64,000 nucleotides of DNA from Brumimicrobium aurantiacum (GTDB lineage Bacteria > Bacteroidota > Bacteroidia > Flavobacteriales_D > Crocinitomicaceae). The position numbers and the translations under genes were made by a program. The stretch lies in assembly GCF_003402975.1 (NCBI RefSeq), contig NZ_QURB01000004.1:58966-122965 (forward strand), read 5' to 3'. This document shows positions 42,356-51,830 of the stretch, one piece after another (the stretch's first letter is position 1; the number at the start of each line of letters is the position of its first letter). The notes beneath the pieces are model-generated. The model was not told the origin of the DNA. It saw nothing but the letters and a program-made list of their open reading frames with translations, and made no database searches.

Positions 42356-45276
42356 AGCTGCTGATTATATTTTCGCTTTTGATTTTTGGATGTTTTCAAT
42401 TTTCTTTTGCGCAGAAGTTTTCCTTCATCCAATACAATACCAACAAGGGACTTCCACAGTCTCAGATTAACAGTATAACGCAAGATTACAAAGGTTATAT
42501 TTGGGTTGGTACATATGGTGGATTAGCTCGTTTTGATGGAAATAATTTTACCAATTTCGGGAGAAACAGCGGACTTTTAAACAATAGAATAACTAAGTTA
42601 AAAATGATTAATGAAGAACTTTTCATTGGTCACCCTCAAGGAATTTCTATTAAATCTCCTAACAATACTTTCCAATCGATTCCACATCAACAAGATTCAG
42701 TTTTAAATGATATATCTGGTTTTTCAGTTATTGATTCAACAATTTATATCTCTACGAATGGTGGAGGATTATATGAACTTGACAGAGAAAACGAAAAAAT
42801 TATATCTATTCCGAAGAGTCCATCAAGAATACGAGATATTATTGAACACAAAGGCCTAATTTATTTAGCAACACGAACGGGATTACACACTTTTGACGGT
42901 AATGAAATAAAGTCAATTGAAAACTCAGAAAATTATTCTTTTTCAGGCCTAGAGAGAAAAGGAAATGTAATTTATGCCAGCTCTTTTAATGGAATAATTT
43001 TCAAATTCAATGTCAATGATTTAATAATAGAAGAAACTTTCTCTAATGACTTTCTTATGTTTAGAAATATCCTTTCTGATCATAAAGATCATTTTTGGTT
43101 GAATTCAAGAAATGGAATACTACTAGTGAAAGAAAACGATACTATTGAAATCACTGAATCGAAAGGTTTGCCTACCAATGATATTTATGAAATATTTGAA
43201 GATGACGAAGACAATATTTGGCTAGGAACAAATGGAAAAGGACTTATTCGATTTACGGATGAAGTTTTTACCTATTACAATAAAAGCAGTGGCTTGCCTA
43301 GTGATTTAATTATTTCCTTGGAAATGGATAAATATGGAAATAAATGGATTTCAACCATCGATCAAGGGGTTTTTAGAATTGATAATAAAGGTGACATTCA
43401 CAAAATCAATTTTATCCCTAGTGCTGTTTGGCAAATTGTAAATGCAGACAACATGATCATCTTCGCTTCCAATTTTGGTTTATTTGTATACGATTATAAA
43501 AAATTTAGAAGCTATTATAAAGAAGAAGACAATTTGCCTTCAAACCGAATCAAAGGAGTTTACGAACTCAACGATAGTACATACATAATAAGTACAACAG
43601 AAGGAAGTGTCTTATTTGACAAAAACAGTAAAGAAATACGTCAAGGAGATCCATTACTAAAGGTAATAAGAGGAGTTCGTGATTTTGACACAAAAAATGA
43701 CAGAATTTATGCAGCAGCTCCCAACGGAATTTTTTCATTTGGAGACGATTTTGTCATCAAGAAAGACTACTTCGATTCGGGTATTAACTGTATTGAAAAA
43801 GACCAGTCTGAACAGTTATGGATTGGTACAGAAAACGGACTATACATCAAACGCAATGGCAAATACATACGCCATATTTTAGATAAAGAAAAGGATTTGG
43901 AATTTGTCAATTTCCTCCAAAAATATGATACACTCATGTTTGTAGGAACAAATAACGGACTTTATGAAATTGGTGTTTCCATGAAGCATAAATACCACTA
44001 TGGAATCACTTCCGGATTGATAGATTTGGAGACCAATTTAAATTCAAATTATCTAGAAAAAAACAGGTATTTATGGTTTGGAACGGCATCAGGATTAATG
44101 AGAATGGATTTAGAGAATAGGAATTCATTAATGAAGAAAGCTCTGCCAAAAATCCAATTAACAGGAATAAGCATTAATAATGAAAAAATAAACTCCAAAC
44201 AAACAGAACATTTCAACGATCGATCGAAAGATTTAGCCCTATCCATGAGCTATAAAAACAACAATATTACCTTAAATTTTGATGGCATCTACATGACCAA
44301 CCCAAGTAGTTTACGATATAGTTACTTCCTTGAAGGATTCTCTTCAAAATGGTCACCACCAAGTAAAAATTCAACAGCTAGCTATACCAATTTGCCTGCA
44401 GGAGAATACCTTTTCAAAATACAAGTCAATAATGGAAGTGAAATTAAATCCGAAGAATTTCATTTACCAATCATCGTTTTTCCTCCATTCTATAATACAT
44501 GGTGGTTCTATTTAATTATCACCATTATAGTTACGATCATCATTTATACGATTGATAAAATGAGAAGAAAAAAACTTGAAAATAAAAATTATCAAGTGAA
44601 GTTGGAATTTCAAAATAAGTTATCAAAATTTGAGCAGCAGTCACTAAATGCAAGTATGAATAGACACTTTATTTTTAACGCCTTAAATTCTATTCAATAT
44701 TACATTAATTCTTCGGACAATAAATCTGCAAACAAATATTTATCGCGCTTTGCCAAATTGATTCGTAAAAATCTCGACAGTTCATATCACGAAGATGGAA
44801 TGGTCGCCTTGTCAGAAGAAGTAGAAAGACTTAAACTTTACTTAGAATTAGAAACCATGCGTTTCAATAATCGATTTACCTATTCTATTAATGTAGAAGA
44901 GGCCGTGGAAGCAGATGTTTTAAAAGTTCCTGGAATGTTTTTGCAACCGTTCGTAGAGAACAGTATAATTCATGGTATTTTACCCGTAAAAGATAGAATT
45001 GGGGAGATTTCAATCAATATTAGCGAACATTTCGACCACATTCGAATTGAGATAAAAGACAATGGTATTGGAATAGAAAATTCACTCAAAATAAAGGATG
45101 AAGGACACGAACATCAATCTCAAGGAATGATGATTGCTAAAGGAAGAATTGAATTACTTCAAAAAATATCTGCGCGATCAATAGAAATGGTTGGCCCCCA
45201 TCAAATCAAGGAAAATAACCGATTAGTCAACGGAACTGTTGTTACTTTCAAAATCATGAAACAATATTTGGAATAA
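42352..45276 (+). CDS. Two-component propeller sensor histidine kinase (LytS type)
   Basis: 974 residues: signal peptide (about 1-20), a periplasmic beta-propeller made of two-component regulator repeats (about 28-590; recurrent GYIWVGTYGGLARFDG, NIWLGTNGKGLIRF and LWIGTENGLYI motifs), a Y_Y_Y domain (about 640-710), one membrane helix (about 718-738), and a LytS-type histidine kinase with SMNRHFIFNALNSIQ (His772) and a HATPase with FVENSIIHG and DNGIGIENS. The architecture resembles the sensors that in Bacteroidota read extracellular glycans, but here the kinase is the His_kinase/LytTR kind and no polysaccharide-use genes are beside it. Ligand unknown. Confidence 0.92.
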   Translation: MKLLIIFSLLIFGCFQFSFAQKFSFIQYNTNKGLPQSQINSITQDYKGYIWVGTYGGLARFDGNNFTNFGRNSGLLNNRITKLKMINEELFIGHPQGISIKSPNNTFQSIPHQQDSVLNDISGFSVIDSTIYISTNGGGLYELDRENEKIISIPKSPSRIRDIIEHKGLIYLATRTGLHTFDGNEIKSIENSENYSFSGLERKGNVIYASSFNGIIFKFNVNDLIIEETFSNDFLMFRNILSDHKDHFWLNSRNGILLVKENDTIEITESKGLPTNDIYEIFEDDEDNIWLGTNGKGLIRFTDEVFTYYNKSSGLPSDLIISLEMDKYGNKWISTIDQGVFRIDNKGDIHKINFIPSAVWQIVNADNMIIFASNFGLFVYDYKKFRSYYKEEDNLPSNRIKGVYELNDSTYIISTTEGSVLFDKNSKEIRQGDPLLKVIRGVRDFDTKNDRIYAAAPNGIFSFGDDFVIKKDYFDSGINCIEKDQSEQLWIGTENGLYIKRNGKYIRHILDKEKDLEFVNFLQKYDTLMFVGTNNGLYEIGVSMKHKYHYGITSGLIDLETNLNSNYLEKNRYLWFGTASGLMRMDLENRNSLMKKALPKIQLTGISINNEKINSKQTEHFNDRSKDLALSMSYKNNNITLNFDGIYMTNPSSLRYSYFLEGFSSKWSPPSKNSTASYTNLPAGEYLFKIQVNNGSEIKSEEFHLPIIVFPPFYNTWWFYLIITIIVTIIIYTIDKMRRKKLENKNYQVKLEFQNKLSKFEQQSLNASMNRHFIFNALNSIQYYINSSDNKSANKYLSRFAKLIRKNLDSSYHEDGMVALSEEVERLKLYLELETMRFNNRFTYSINVEEAVEADVLKVPGMFLQPFVENSIIHGILPVKDRIGEISINISEHFDHIRIEIKDNGIGIENSLKIKDEGHEHQSQGMMIAKGRIELLQKISARSIEMVGPHQIKENNRLVNGTVVTFKIMKQYLE

Positions 45277-45290
45277 CAATATAAAATTTA

Positions 45291-45298
45291 TACATTTG
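45291..45298 (+). promoter_or_regulatory. -7 promoter element of a small lipoprotein gene
   Basis: TACATTTG, an exact TAnnTTTG match, ends 25 bases before the ATG at 45324, so the lipoprotein is probably transcribed separately from the kinase. Confidence 0.5.
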
Positions 45299-45323
45299 AC
45301 TGTAGGGTTTCAAATTTAAGAAC

Positions 45324-45593
45324 ATGAAAAATTTAATTTACATATTTACTATGGGACTTTTAATCTTCGCAGTTGTTTCTTGTGACAAAGAAGATATTAA
45401 GCCTCAACAGGATGTTAATAGCGAAACTTCTGAGTTACGTAGAGTAGACAGCGAATACGTTCTTAACAATTGTAACGATGAAGAAGAAAAGAATAGAGGT
45501 AATACAGTGACCAAAAAAATCTTAGACACAAACGACATCATTACAGACCCTAATCGCGATGAAGATGAAGAAAGAAAAGTTAAGAGAAAATAA
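45324..45593 (+). CDS. Small acidic lipoprotein
   Basis: 89 residues: lipoprotein signal ending AVVSC (Cys20), then a 69-residue polar tail very rich in Asp, Glu, Lys and Arg (NCNDEEEKNRG, DPNRDEDEERKVKRK), probably disordered. No family recognised. It has its own promoter-like box and a strong terminator, so it appears to be a monocistronic unit placed after the LytTR system; it might be a target of that system, but this is a guess. Confidence 0.65.
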   Translation: MKNLIYIFTMGLLIFAVVSCDKEDIKPQQDVNSETSELRRVDSEYVLNNCNDEEEKNRGNTVTKKILDTNDIITDPNRDEDEERKVKRK

Positions 45594-45618
45594 CTCAAAA
45601 TAAAATTATATAATTATT

Positions 45619-45648
45619 TAAAGAGCTGCATTTGTAGCTCTTTTTTTT
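45619..45648 (+). terminator. Terminator after small lipoprotein gene
   Basis: AAAGAGCT (45620-45627) pairs with AGCTCTTT (45636-45643), loop GCATTTGT, followed by a run of T to 45648. A strong intrinsic terminator. Confidence 0.88.
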
Positions 45649-45784
45649 ACCCCAACTTTTTTCTTTATAATTCGAAATCAAAATATCAAATAGAACGAAT
45701 CAATTATAATCTCTAAAATAAACAGGTCAATAAACAAAATTGACGTTTCAAAATTTATTCTAACTAACTAGAAATATAAGAAGT

Positions 45785-45805
45785 ATATTAGTAAAGAACT
45801 AATAT
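45785..45805 (+). promoter_or_regulatory. Hairpin or operator directly before a start codon
   Basis: ATATTAGT (45785-45792) and ACTAATAT (45798-45805) are perfect reverse complements with a five-base spacer, ending eight bases before the ATG at 45814. It could be an RNA hairpin that masks the start or a dimeric protein-binding site. Confidence 0.5.
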
Positions 45806-45813
45806 TAAAAGAC

Positions 45814-47370
45814 ATGTCTAAAACAGCTTCTCCTGCATTATTTGAGTTAGTAAAAAGTCTTACAAAAAGTGAAAAACGTTATTTTAAGATATACGCTTCT
45901 AGACATACTATAGGCGAAAAAAATAATGGCATTCGCATATTTGACTTTATTGATAAACAAGACAAGTTTAATGAGGAGGAGTTATTTGACTTTTTTAAAG
46001 GTGAAGCTTTCTTAAACCAATTTCCGATAACAAAGAATAGATTATACGATCAAATCATTAGTTCACTTGATGCTTTTCATTCTTCAAAAAGCCAATTGGC
46101 TCAATTGTATAAAATGCTTCACAGTATTGAAATACTTTACGAAAAGGGACTTTATGACCATGCATTAAGGGAGCTGAAAAAAGCTAAAAAATTAGCTAAG
46201 AAACATAATAAGTTAGCGATACTTCTTCAAATCACAAACGAGGAAAAGAAAATCATTGAAACACAAGGTAGTCAAAATTCAAAAACAGATGAACATAATA
46301 AACATGATCTTGAAGTAACAGAATTAGTTAAACAATATAAATTACATCATGATGTTTGGATGCTTAAAAACAAGTTGTTTATTCAACTCAATAAAAGTGG
46401 TCAAGCAAGGTCACAATCAGACATAGAAGCATTTGAAGAAATTTACAACACCTTCAAGGTATTAGATAAACCTAAGGACTTAACATTTGAAAATCAATAT
46501 TTGATATACCATTTTGAAAGTGCTTATGCTTTTGCAGTGCTTAAACATGAAAAGTCACTTGAAGTTCTCAAACAAAATCTTCAACACTTTAAAGATCACA
46601 AAAACAAGATTAAAAACTATCCTAATCAATACTTTTCTATCCTAACGAATATCATTCACCTTGAATCGAAAAAAGGAAATACAAAAATCATTCATAATCA
46701 TTTGAATGAATTAAAAGCATTTCCAAGTCAATTAAAATCAAACCTTACAGTAGATTTAAAAATCAAACTTTTCTCAAGTATCAATAGTATTGAACTTAAA
46801 ATATTAAATCACGAAGGAAATTTTCAAAAAGCGACAGCACTTGCCCCAATAATTTCAGAAGGAATTACAAAATACAGTGAAGAACTCACCCCTTTCCGCA
46901 AGGCATATCTTGCCTTCAATATATCCATTGCATTTTTCGGAAATGAAGACTTCAGTGAAAGTTTAAAATGGATTAATTTAATTCTTAATGATAAAGAACT
47001 TGATCAAAAAGATGACATTATATCATTTTCTCATTTATTAAACTTACTTATTCATTTTGAGTTGAAGAATACCAAACTTCTTCCTTATGCGATAAAAAAC
47101 ACAAAAAGATTTCTTTCAAAGCGAAAGAGAACATATAAATTTGAAACCTTGTTTTTAAAGCAGCTTTCTAAAATTTCAAATGCACAAAGTCAATATGAAA
47201 TCGAAGACTTATTACTTAATGTTGATGATGAAATTAGAGCGCTAAAAGAAGATCCTTTTGAATCTGTAGCGTTCGACTATTTTGATTTTCATGTTTGGCT
47301 AATATCAAAGGTTAAAAACAAACCATTTCAACTTGTCAAAAGAGAAATTTACCTTTCTAAATCAGCTTAA
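45814..47370 (+). CDS. Conserved helical-repeat protein, unknown
   Basis: 518 residues, cytoplasmic, almost entirely helical and rich in Lys and Leu. The N-terminal SLTKSEKRYFKIYASR motif and the following fold resemble a family I have seen across Bacteroidota without assigned function. The middle and C-terminal parts look like TPR-type helical repeats (ALRELKKAKKLAKKHNKL). No catalytic motif. Probably a scaffold or regulator. It is alone on its strand, convergent with the metallo-hydrolase, and preceded by a compact hairpin. Confidence 0.72.
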   Translation: MSKTASPALFELVKSLTKSEKRYFKIYASRHTIGEKNNGIRIFDFIDKQDKFNEEELFDFFKGEAFLNQFPITKNRLYDQIISSLDAFHSSKSQLAQLYKMLHSIEILYEKGLYDHALRELKKAKKLAKKHNKLAILLQITNEEKKIIETQGSQNSKTDEHNKHDLEVTELVKQYKLHHDVWMLKNKLFIQLNKSGQARSQSDIEAFEEIYNTFKVLDKPKDLTFENQYLIYHFESAYAFAVLKHEKSLEVLKQNLQHFKDHKNKIKNYPNQYFSILTNIIHLESKKGNTKIIHNHLNELKAFPSQLKSNLTVDLKIKLFSSINSIELKILNHEGNFQKATALAPIISEGITKYSEELTPFRKAYLAFNISIAFFGNEDFSESLKWINLILNDKELDQKDDIISFSHLLNLLIHFELKNTKLLPYAIKNTKRFLSKRKRTYKFETLFLKQLSKISNAQSQYEIEDLLLNVDDEIRALKEDPFESVAFDYFDFHVWLISKVKNKPFQLVKREIYLSKSA

Positions 47371-47374
47371 TACA

Positions 47375-48013
47375 CTACCAGAGAATAGGATTACTTTTTT
47401 TCTCTTCTCCTATAGTTGTTTCCGGACCATGTCCCGTATAAACGAGTGTTTGATCTGGAAGGTTAAACATCTTTTCCGTTATAGAATGTTTTAATGTATT
47501 GAAGTCTCCTCCTGGTAGATCCACTCTACCATAACTTCCTTTAAATAGCACGTCTCCATTAATTACAAGCTCATCTTTAGCACTATAAAAAACGACATGA
47601 CCTGGAGCATGACCTGGACAAAATATGACCTCAAAAGAAATATCTCCAAAAGTTAAAGTTTCACCTTCCTTGATATATACATCTGGTAAAGGAGAGGCTT
47701 GAAATTGATTTAGTCCATACATTTGTGCACTTCTTTCTCCCATTTCTAGAGTGACGACATCCTTTTCGTGTAGATATAAATCAACATTATATTCACGTTT
47801 AACAAAGTCATTACCCATAATATGATCTAAATGCCCATGCGTATTTAGCAATGCTCTGACATTTAACTCATTTTTACTGATATAATCTCTAAGTAATTGC
47901 CGTTCTTCTTCGAAGTAACAACCTGGATCAATAATTACAACGTTTTTATTGTCATCTATTGCCAAGTAGGTATTTTCTTGAATCGGGTTAAAAGTGAACT
48001 TAACTATTTTCAT
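47375..48013 (-). CDS. MBL-fold metallo-hydrolase (glyoxalase II-like)
   Basis: 212 residues of the metallo-beta-lactamase fold. The metal motif THGHLDH fits HxHxDH when read from the first His, with a further His in CPGHAPGHVVF, Asp in INGDVLF and the last His in YTGHGPETT. The size and motifs match YcbL/glyoxalase II-type thioester hydrolases. Cytoplasmic. It could detoxify methylglyoxal adducts, but the specific substrate is not proven. Convergent with the helical-repeat gene four bases away. Confidence 0.88.
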   Translation of the reverse strand: MKIVKFTFNPIQENTYLAIDDNKNVVIIDPGCYFEEERQLLRDYISKNELNVRALLNTHGHLDHIMGNDFVKREYNVDLYLHEKDVVTLEMGERSAQMYGLNQFQASPLPDVYIKEGETLTFGDISFEVIFCPGHAPGHVVFYSAKDELVINGDVLFKGSYGRVDLPGGDFNTLKHSITEKMFNLPDQTLVYTGHGPETTIGEEKKSNPILW

Positions 48014-48152
48014 AACGCTATTTTAATCATGACAACAAACAAAGTGTTGCGCTTTAACTTTAGTGAATTAACTCCAAAATTAGCATCTTTGTAATTGTAA
48101 AGTATAGATTTTAAGTAAAAATTAAAATTCACAACATCAAAAATATAGATTC

Positions 48153-49340
48153 ATGGATAAAAGCATAAAAAATCAAGTCATTGCAAAGTCAGAGGAGCTT
48201 TTTGAAAAAGTAGTTGCTTACCGAAAGCATTTACACAAAAATCCCGAGTTGTCTTACCAAGAATTTGAGACCATGAAATTTATTTCGGAACAGCTTACGA
48301 AAATTGGTATTCCGCATGAAACGGGTATAGCTGATACTGGAATTATGGCAATGATTAAGGGAGATCATCATACGAAAGAGCAAAGTTGCATTGGATTACG
48401 TGCTGACATTGATGCATTGCCAATTCAAGAGCAAAACGATGTTGAGTATGCTTCACAAAACGAGGGTGTAATGCACGCATGTGGTCATGACGTACATACA
48501 TCTGTACTTCTTGGTGCTGCAGAAATCCTGTTCAGCATGAGAAATGAGTTAAAAGATCCTGTAAAGTTAATTTTTCAACCAGGCGAAGAAAAAAACCCTG
48601 GAGGAGCAAGTTTAATGATTCAAGCAGGATGTCTTCAAAACCCTACTGTGAAAGAAATGTATGCTTTACATGTATTCCCGGATTTCAACGTAGGCCAAGT
48701 TGGGACAAAAGAAGGACTATACATGGCTTCATGTGATGAAGTATATATTGATATTACAGGAAAGAGTGGACATGGTGCCACTCCACACGAAACAATTGAC
48801 AGTATACTGGTTGGCGCAGAAATAGTAACTTCTTTACAACAAATTGTCAGCAGAAAATGTGACCCAAAAATTCCTTGCGCTCTAAATTTTGGTCATTTTG
48901 AAGCCATTGGAACGACAAATGTAGTTCCGGAAAAGGTTCATATCAAAGGGACTTTTAGAACAATGAATGAAGAATGGCGAGCAAAAGCATTGGAGCAAAT
49001 TATTCATCAGTCTGAGAGAATTGCTGAGGCACACGGTGCCAAAGCAGAGGTAAACATCAGCAAAGGATATCCTTTTTTGGAGAATGACATAGACCTAACC
49101 AGAAATTTTGTTTCAAAGGCCAATGATTGGCTTGGAGAAGAAAATGTTCATGACCTTCCTATTCGTTTAACGGCTGAAGATTTTTCGTTTTACGCTCAAG
49201 AAATTCCTACGTGTTTCTTTAGAATAGGTGTAAGAAATGAAGAAAGAGGTATTATTCACGGAGTTCATAATTCCAAATTCGACATTGATCATGAAGCATT
49301 AAAAACAGGAATGCAGATGATGGTTATGTCGTGTTTATAA
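48153..49340 (+). CDS. M20D amidohydrolase (N-acyl-amino-acid hydrolase)
   Basis: 395 residues of the M20D family: RKHLHKNPELSYQEFET at the N-terminus, GLRADIDALPIQEQ, the metal Cys and His residues in MHACGHDVHTS, FQPGEEKNPGG with the catalytic Glu, and a C-terminal AEDFSFYAQEIP. Members cleave acyl or amide groups from amino acids (hippurate, N-acetyl amino acids, IAA conjugates). No signal peptide. Single-gene unit ending at a strong bidirectional terminator. Confidence 0.92.
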   Translation: MDKSIKNQVIAKSEELFEKVVAYRKHLHKNPELSYQEFETMKFISEQLTKIGIPHETGIADTGIMAMIKGDHHTKEQSCIGLRADIDALPIQEQNDVEYASQNEGVMHACGHDVHTSVLLGAAEILFSMRNELKDPVKLIFQPGEEKNPGGASLMIQAGCLQNPTVKEMYALHVFPDFNVGQVGTKEGLYMASCDEVYIDITGKSGHGATPHETIDSILVGAEIVTSLQQIVSRKCDPKIPCALNFGHFEAIGTTNVVPEKVHIKGTFRTMNEEWRAKALEQIIHQSERIAEAHGAKAEVNISKGYPFLENDIDLTRNFVSKANDWLGEENVHDLPIRLTAEDFSFYAQEIPTCFFRIGVRNEERGIIHGVHNSKFDIDHEALKTGMQMMVMSCL

Positions 49341-49354
49341 GCAATATTTGATTC

Positions 49355-49393
49355 AAAAAAAAGCACATTCATCTATTTTGAATGTGCTTTTTT
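49355..49393. terminator. Bidirectional terminator
   Basis: AAAAAAGCACATTC pairs with GAATGTGCTTTTTT around a nine-base loop (49357-49393). A and T runs on both sides allow it to serve the M20D gene and the convergent recQ. Confidence 0.9.
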
Positions 49394-49411
49394 CATTTCT
49401 AACTGAAATTA

Positions 49412-51604
49412 TTAATTGGCCATCTCTGACATAAACTTAATTCTCATTAAACGCAATTCTTCTTCAGTATAATCTCCATCAAACTCATCAAATGCTTCTT
49501 GAAGAGAATCTGTTTCTGCTTCTGAAAAATAATCGTAAATCTCTTCTTGATTATCATCATCTAAAATTTCATCGATGTAATAATTAATATTCACTCTTGT
49601 TCCAGAGTTAACTATCATTTCTATTTCATCAATAATTTCATCCATGGATTTTCCTTGTGAACTGCTAATATCCTCTAATGGAAGTTTTCGGTCAATATTT
49701 TGAATCAATTGAACTTTTAATCCTGATTTATTTACCAAAGATTTTACCACCATATCTTGTGGACGCTCTATTTCATTGCTTTCAACATATTCTTTAATTA
49801 AAGCTAAGAATGGCGCACCATAACGTCTTGCTTTACCTTGTCCAACACCTTGAATATTTGTCAATTCTTCTTTTGTAATAGGATATTGGAAAGACATATC
49901 TTTCAAACTTGCTTCTTGGAAAATCACGAAAGGAGGAATGTCTTTATCTCTTGAAATTTGTTTACGTAAATCTAATAAACTCTGGTAAAGTACTTCATCA
50001 AAAGCATCCTTCATTCCACCACCCATCGAAGCATCGGTATCATCACTAAATTTAGTATAATCATGCTCTTTCACCAAAGTAAATGAATGCGGGTTTTCTA
50101 AGAAATCTCGTCCTTTTTCGGTCATTTTAATTACACCATAAGACTCAATATCTTTAGATATTAATCCTGCAACAAGTGCTTGACGTATTACAGCATTCCA
50201 AAATACTTTATCATTTTCTTTACCTATACCAAAATGCGGAAGCGTATTGTGTTTGTATGAATTAATTTCTGTGGTGTCTTCTCCGTTTAAGAAAGAACAA
50301 ATATGCGTTGCTCTTTGCATTTCCTTAAGTTCTAGAACTGCATTAAGGAGGTAAGTAACCTCTTGTTTTCCTTCTGTTTTCTCTTTAGGATTACGACAAT
50401 TATCACACATTTCTGCACAATTTGAATCGTCATATTCTTCACCAAAATAATGTAAGAGGTATTTTCTTCTACAAATTGAAGTTTCAGCATAAGAAACAAT
50501 TTCGAAAAGTAGTTGTCTTCCGACCTCTTGTTCTGCTACAGGCTTACCTTGTAAAAACTTCTCTAGTTTCTCAATGTCTTTATACGCATAAAAAGCAACA
50601 CACTCTCCTACTCCACCATCTCGACCAGCACGACCTGTTTCTTGGTAGTAACTTTCAAGGGATTTTGGAATATCATGATGGATTACAAAACGCACATCTG
50701 GCTTATCTATTCCCATACCAAAAGCTATGGTTGCAACAATCACATCAACCTCTTCCATAAGAAAGGCATCTTGATGCTTTGCACGTGTTGCGGCATCCAT
50801 TCCAGCATGGTATCCAAGTGCATTAATTCCGTTTACACGTAATACCTCGGATAATTGCTCAACCTTTTTACGAGAAAGGCAATAGATAATACCGGATTTC
50901 CCTTTCCGATTTCGGATATATTTAATGATTTCCTTTTCAACATTCTGCTTTGGACGCACTTCATAATATAGGTTATCTCGATTAAATGAAGCCTTATATA
51001 AATGCGCATCCAACATATTCAAGTTTTTCTGAATATCTTGTTGAACTTTTGGTGTTGCTGTTGCGGTTAAGGCAATAATTGGAACATTTGAAATTGCTTC
51101 AAAAATCTCACGTAATCGTCTATATTCAGGGCGAAAATCATGTCCCCACTCAGAAATACAATGGGCTTCATCTATGGCAAAAAATGAAATTTTTACGGAA
51201 GTAAAAAAATCAATATTCGCTTGCTTTGTTAATGATTCAGGTGCAACATAAAGCAATTTTGTTTTCCCTGCTTTTATATCTTCTTTCACCCTATTAGCCT
51301 CTGTTTTTGATAGAGAACTATTCAAAACGTGAGCCACAGAATCATCTTCACTTACATTCCTAATGGCGTCTACTTGATTTTTCATTAGTGCAATCAGCGG
51401 AGAAACGACAATTGCTGTTCCTTCAGACAACAATGCTGGAAGTTGATAACACATCGATTTTCCACCGCCTGTTGGCATAATTACAAAAGTGTTCTTTTTT
51501 GCCAAGATACTTTTAATAATAGATTCTTGATCACCTCTAAATTGATCATATCCAAAATACTTACGTAACGCAAGATTTAACTCAGAAACTCCTGAAACTG
51601 ACAT
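49412..51604 (-). CDS. recQ: ATP-dependent DNA helicase RecQ
   Basis: 730 residues. Helicase core: FRGDQESIIKSIL (motif 0), TGGGKSMCYQLP (Walker A), DEAHCISEWGHDFRPEYRRL (DEAH box and aromatic-rich loop), ALTATATP, and QETGRAGRDG (motif VI). The RQC zinc site is present (CRRKYLLHYFG, then CAEMCDNC), followed by a winged helix and an HRDC domain (about 525-600). An acidic C-terminal tail of about 110 residues is longer than in E. coli RecQ. It unwinds DNA in recombination and fork repair. Confidence 0.96.
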   Translation of the reverse strand: MSVSGVSELNLALRKYFGYDQFRGDQESIIKSILAKKNTFVIMPTGGGKSMCYQLPALLSEGTAIVVSPLIALMKNQVDAIRNVSEDDSVAHVLNSSLSKTEANRVKEDIKAGKTKLLYVAPESLTKQANIDFFTSVKISFFAIDEAHCISEWGHDFRPEYRRLREIFEAISNVPIIALTATATPKVQQDIQKNLNMLDAHLYKASFNRDNLYYEVRPKQNVEKEIIKYIRNRKGKSGIIYCLSRKKVEQLSEVLRVNGINALGYHAGMDAATRAKHQDAFLMEEVDVIVATIAFGMGIDKPDVRFVIHHDIPKSLESYYQETGRAGRDGGVGECVAFYAYKDIEKLEKFLQGKPVAEQEVGRQLLFEIVSYAETSICRRKYLLHYFGEEYDDSNCAEMCDNCRNPKEKTEGKQEVTYLLNAVLELKEMQRATHICSFLNGEDTTEINSYKHNTLPHFGIGKENDKVFWNAVIRQALVAGLISKDIESYGVIKMTEKGRDFLENPHSFTLVKEHDYTKFSDDTDASMGGGMKDAFDEVLYQSLLDLRKQISRDKDIPPFVIFQEASLKDMSFQYPITKEELTNIQGVGQGKARRYGAPFLALIKEYVESNEIERPQDMVVKSLVNKSGLKVQLIQNIDRKLPLEDISSSQGKSMDEIIDEIEMIVNSGTRVNINYYIDEILDDDNQEEIYDYFSEAETDSLQEAFDEFDGDYTEEELRLMRIKFMSEMAN

Positions 51605-51624
51605 ATTTAACTAATTTTCTATCC

Positions 51625-51653
51625 TAAATATACAAAAAATAAACAATTGCAAA
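51625..51653 (-). promoter_or_regulatory. recQ promoter
   Basis: On the minus strand TTTG (51650-51653) is followed after 17 bases by TATATTTA (51625-51632), a near match of the Bacteroidota -33/-7 pair, 20 bases before the recQ ATG. Confidence 0.5.
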
Positions 51654-51805
51654 TTATTAAACACTTCTATTTTGCTTTTATTTAGATTCCTTATAAATAG
51701 CGTGAATTATCCTTAAAAAACGGCATCAATTATTTAAAGTCCAATCAATCATAATTTTAAGTATAACCGTGAATACGAATCAATATCCTATATTAAAGAT
51801 TGTAT

Positions 51806-51813
51806 TATTTTTG
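51806..51813 (+). promoter_or_regulatory. -7 promoter element of pgk
   Basis: TATTTTTG, a TAnnTTTG match, ends 17 bases before the pgk ATG. Confidence 0.55.
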
Positions 51814-51830
51814 TAAAAAAATTCAACATC

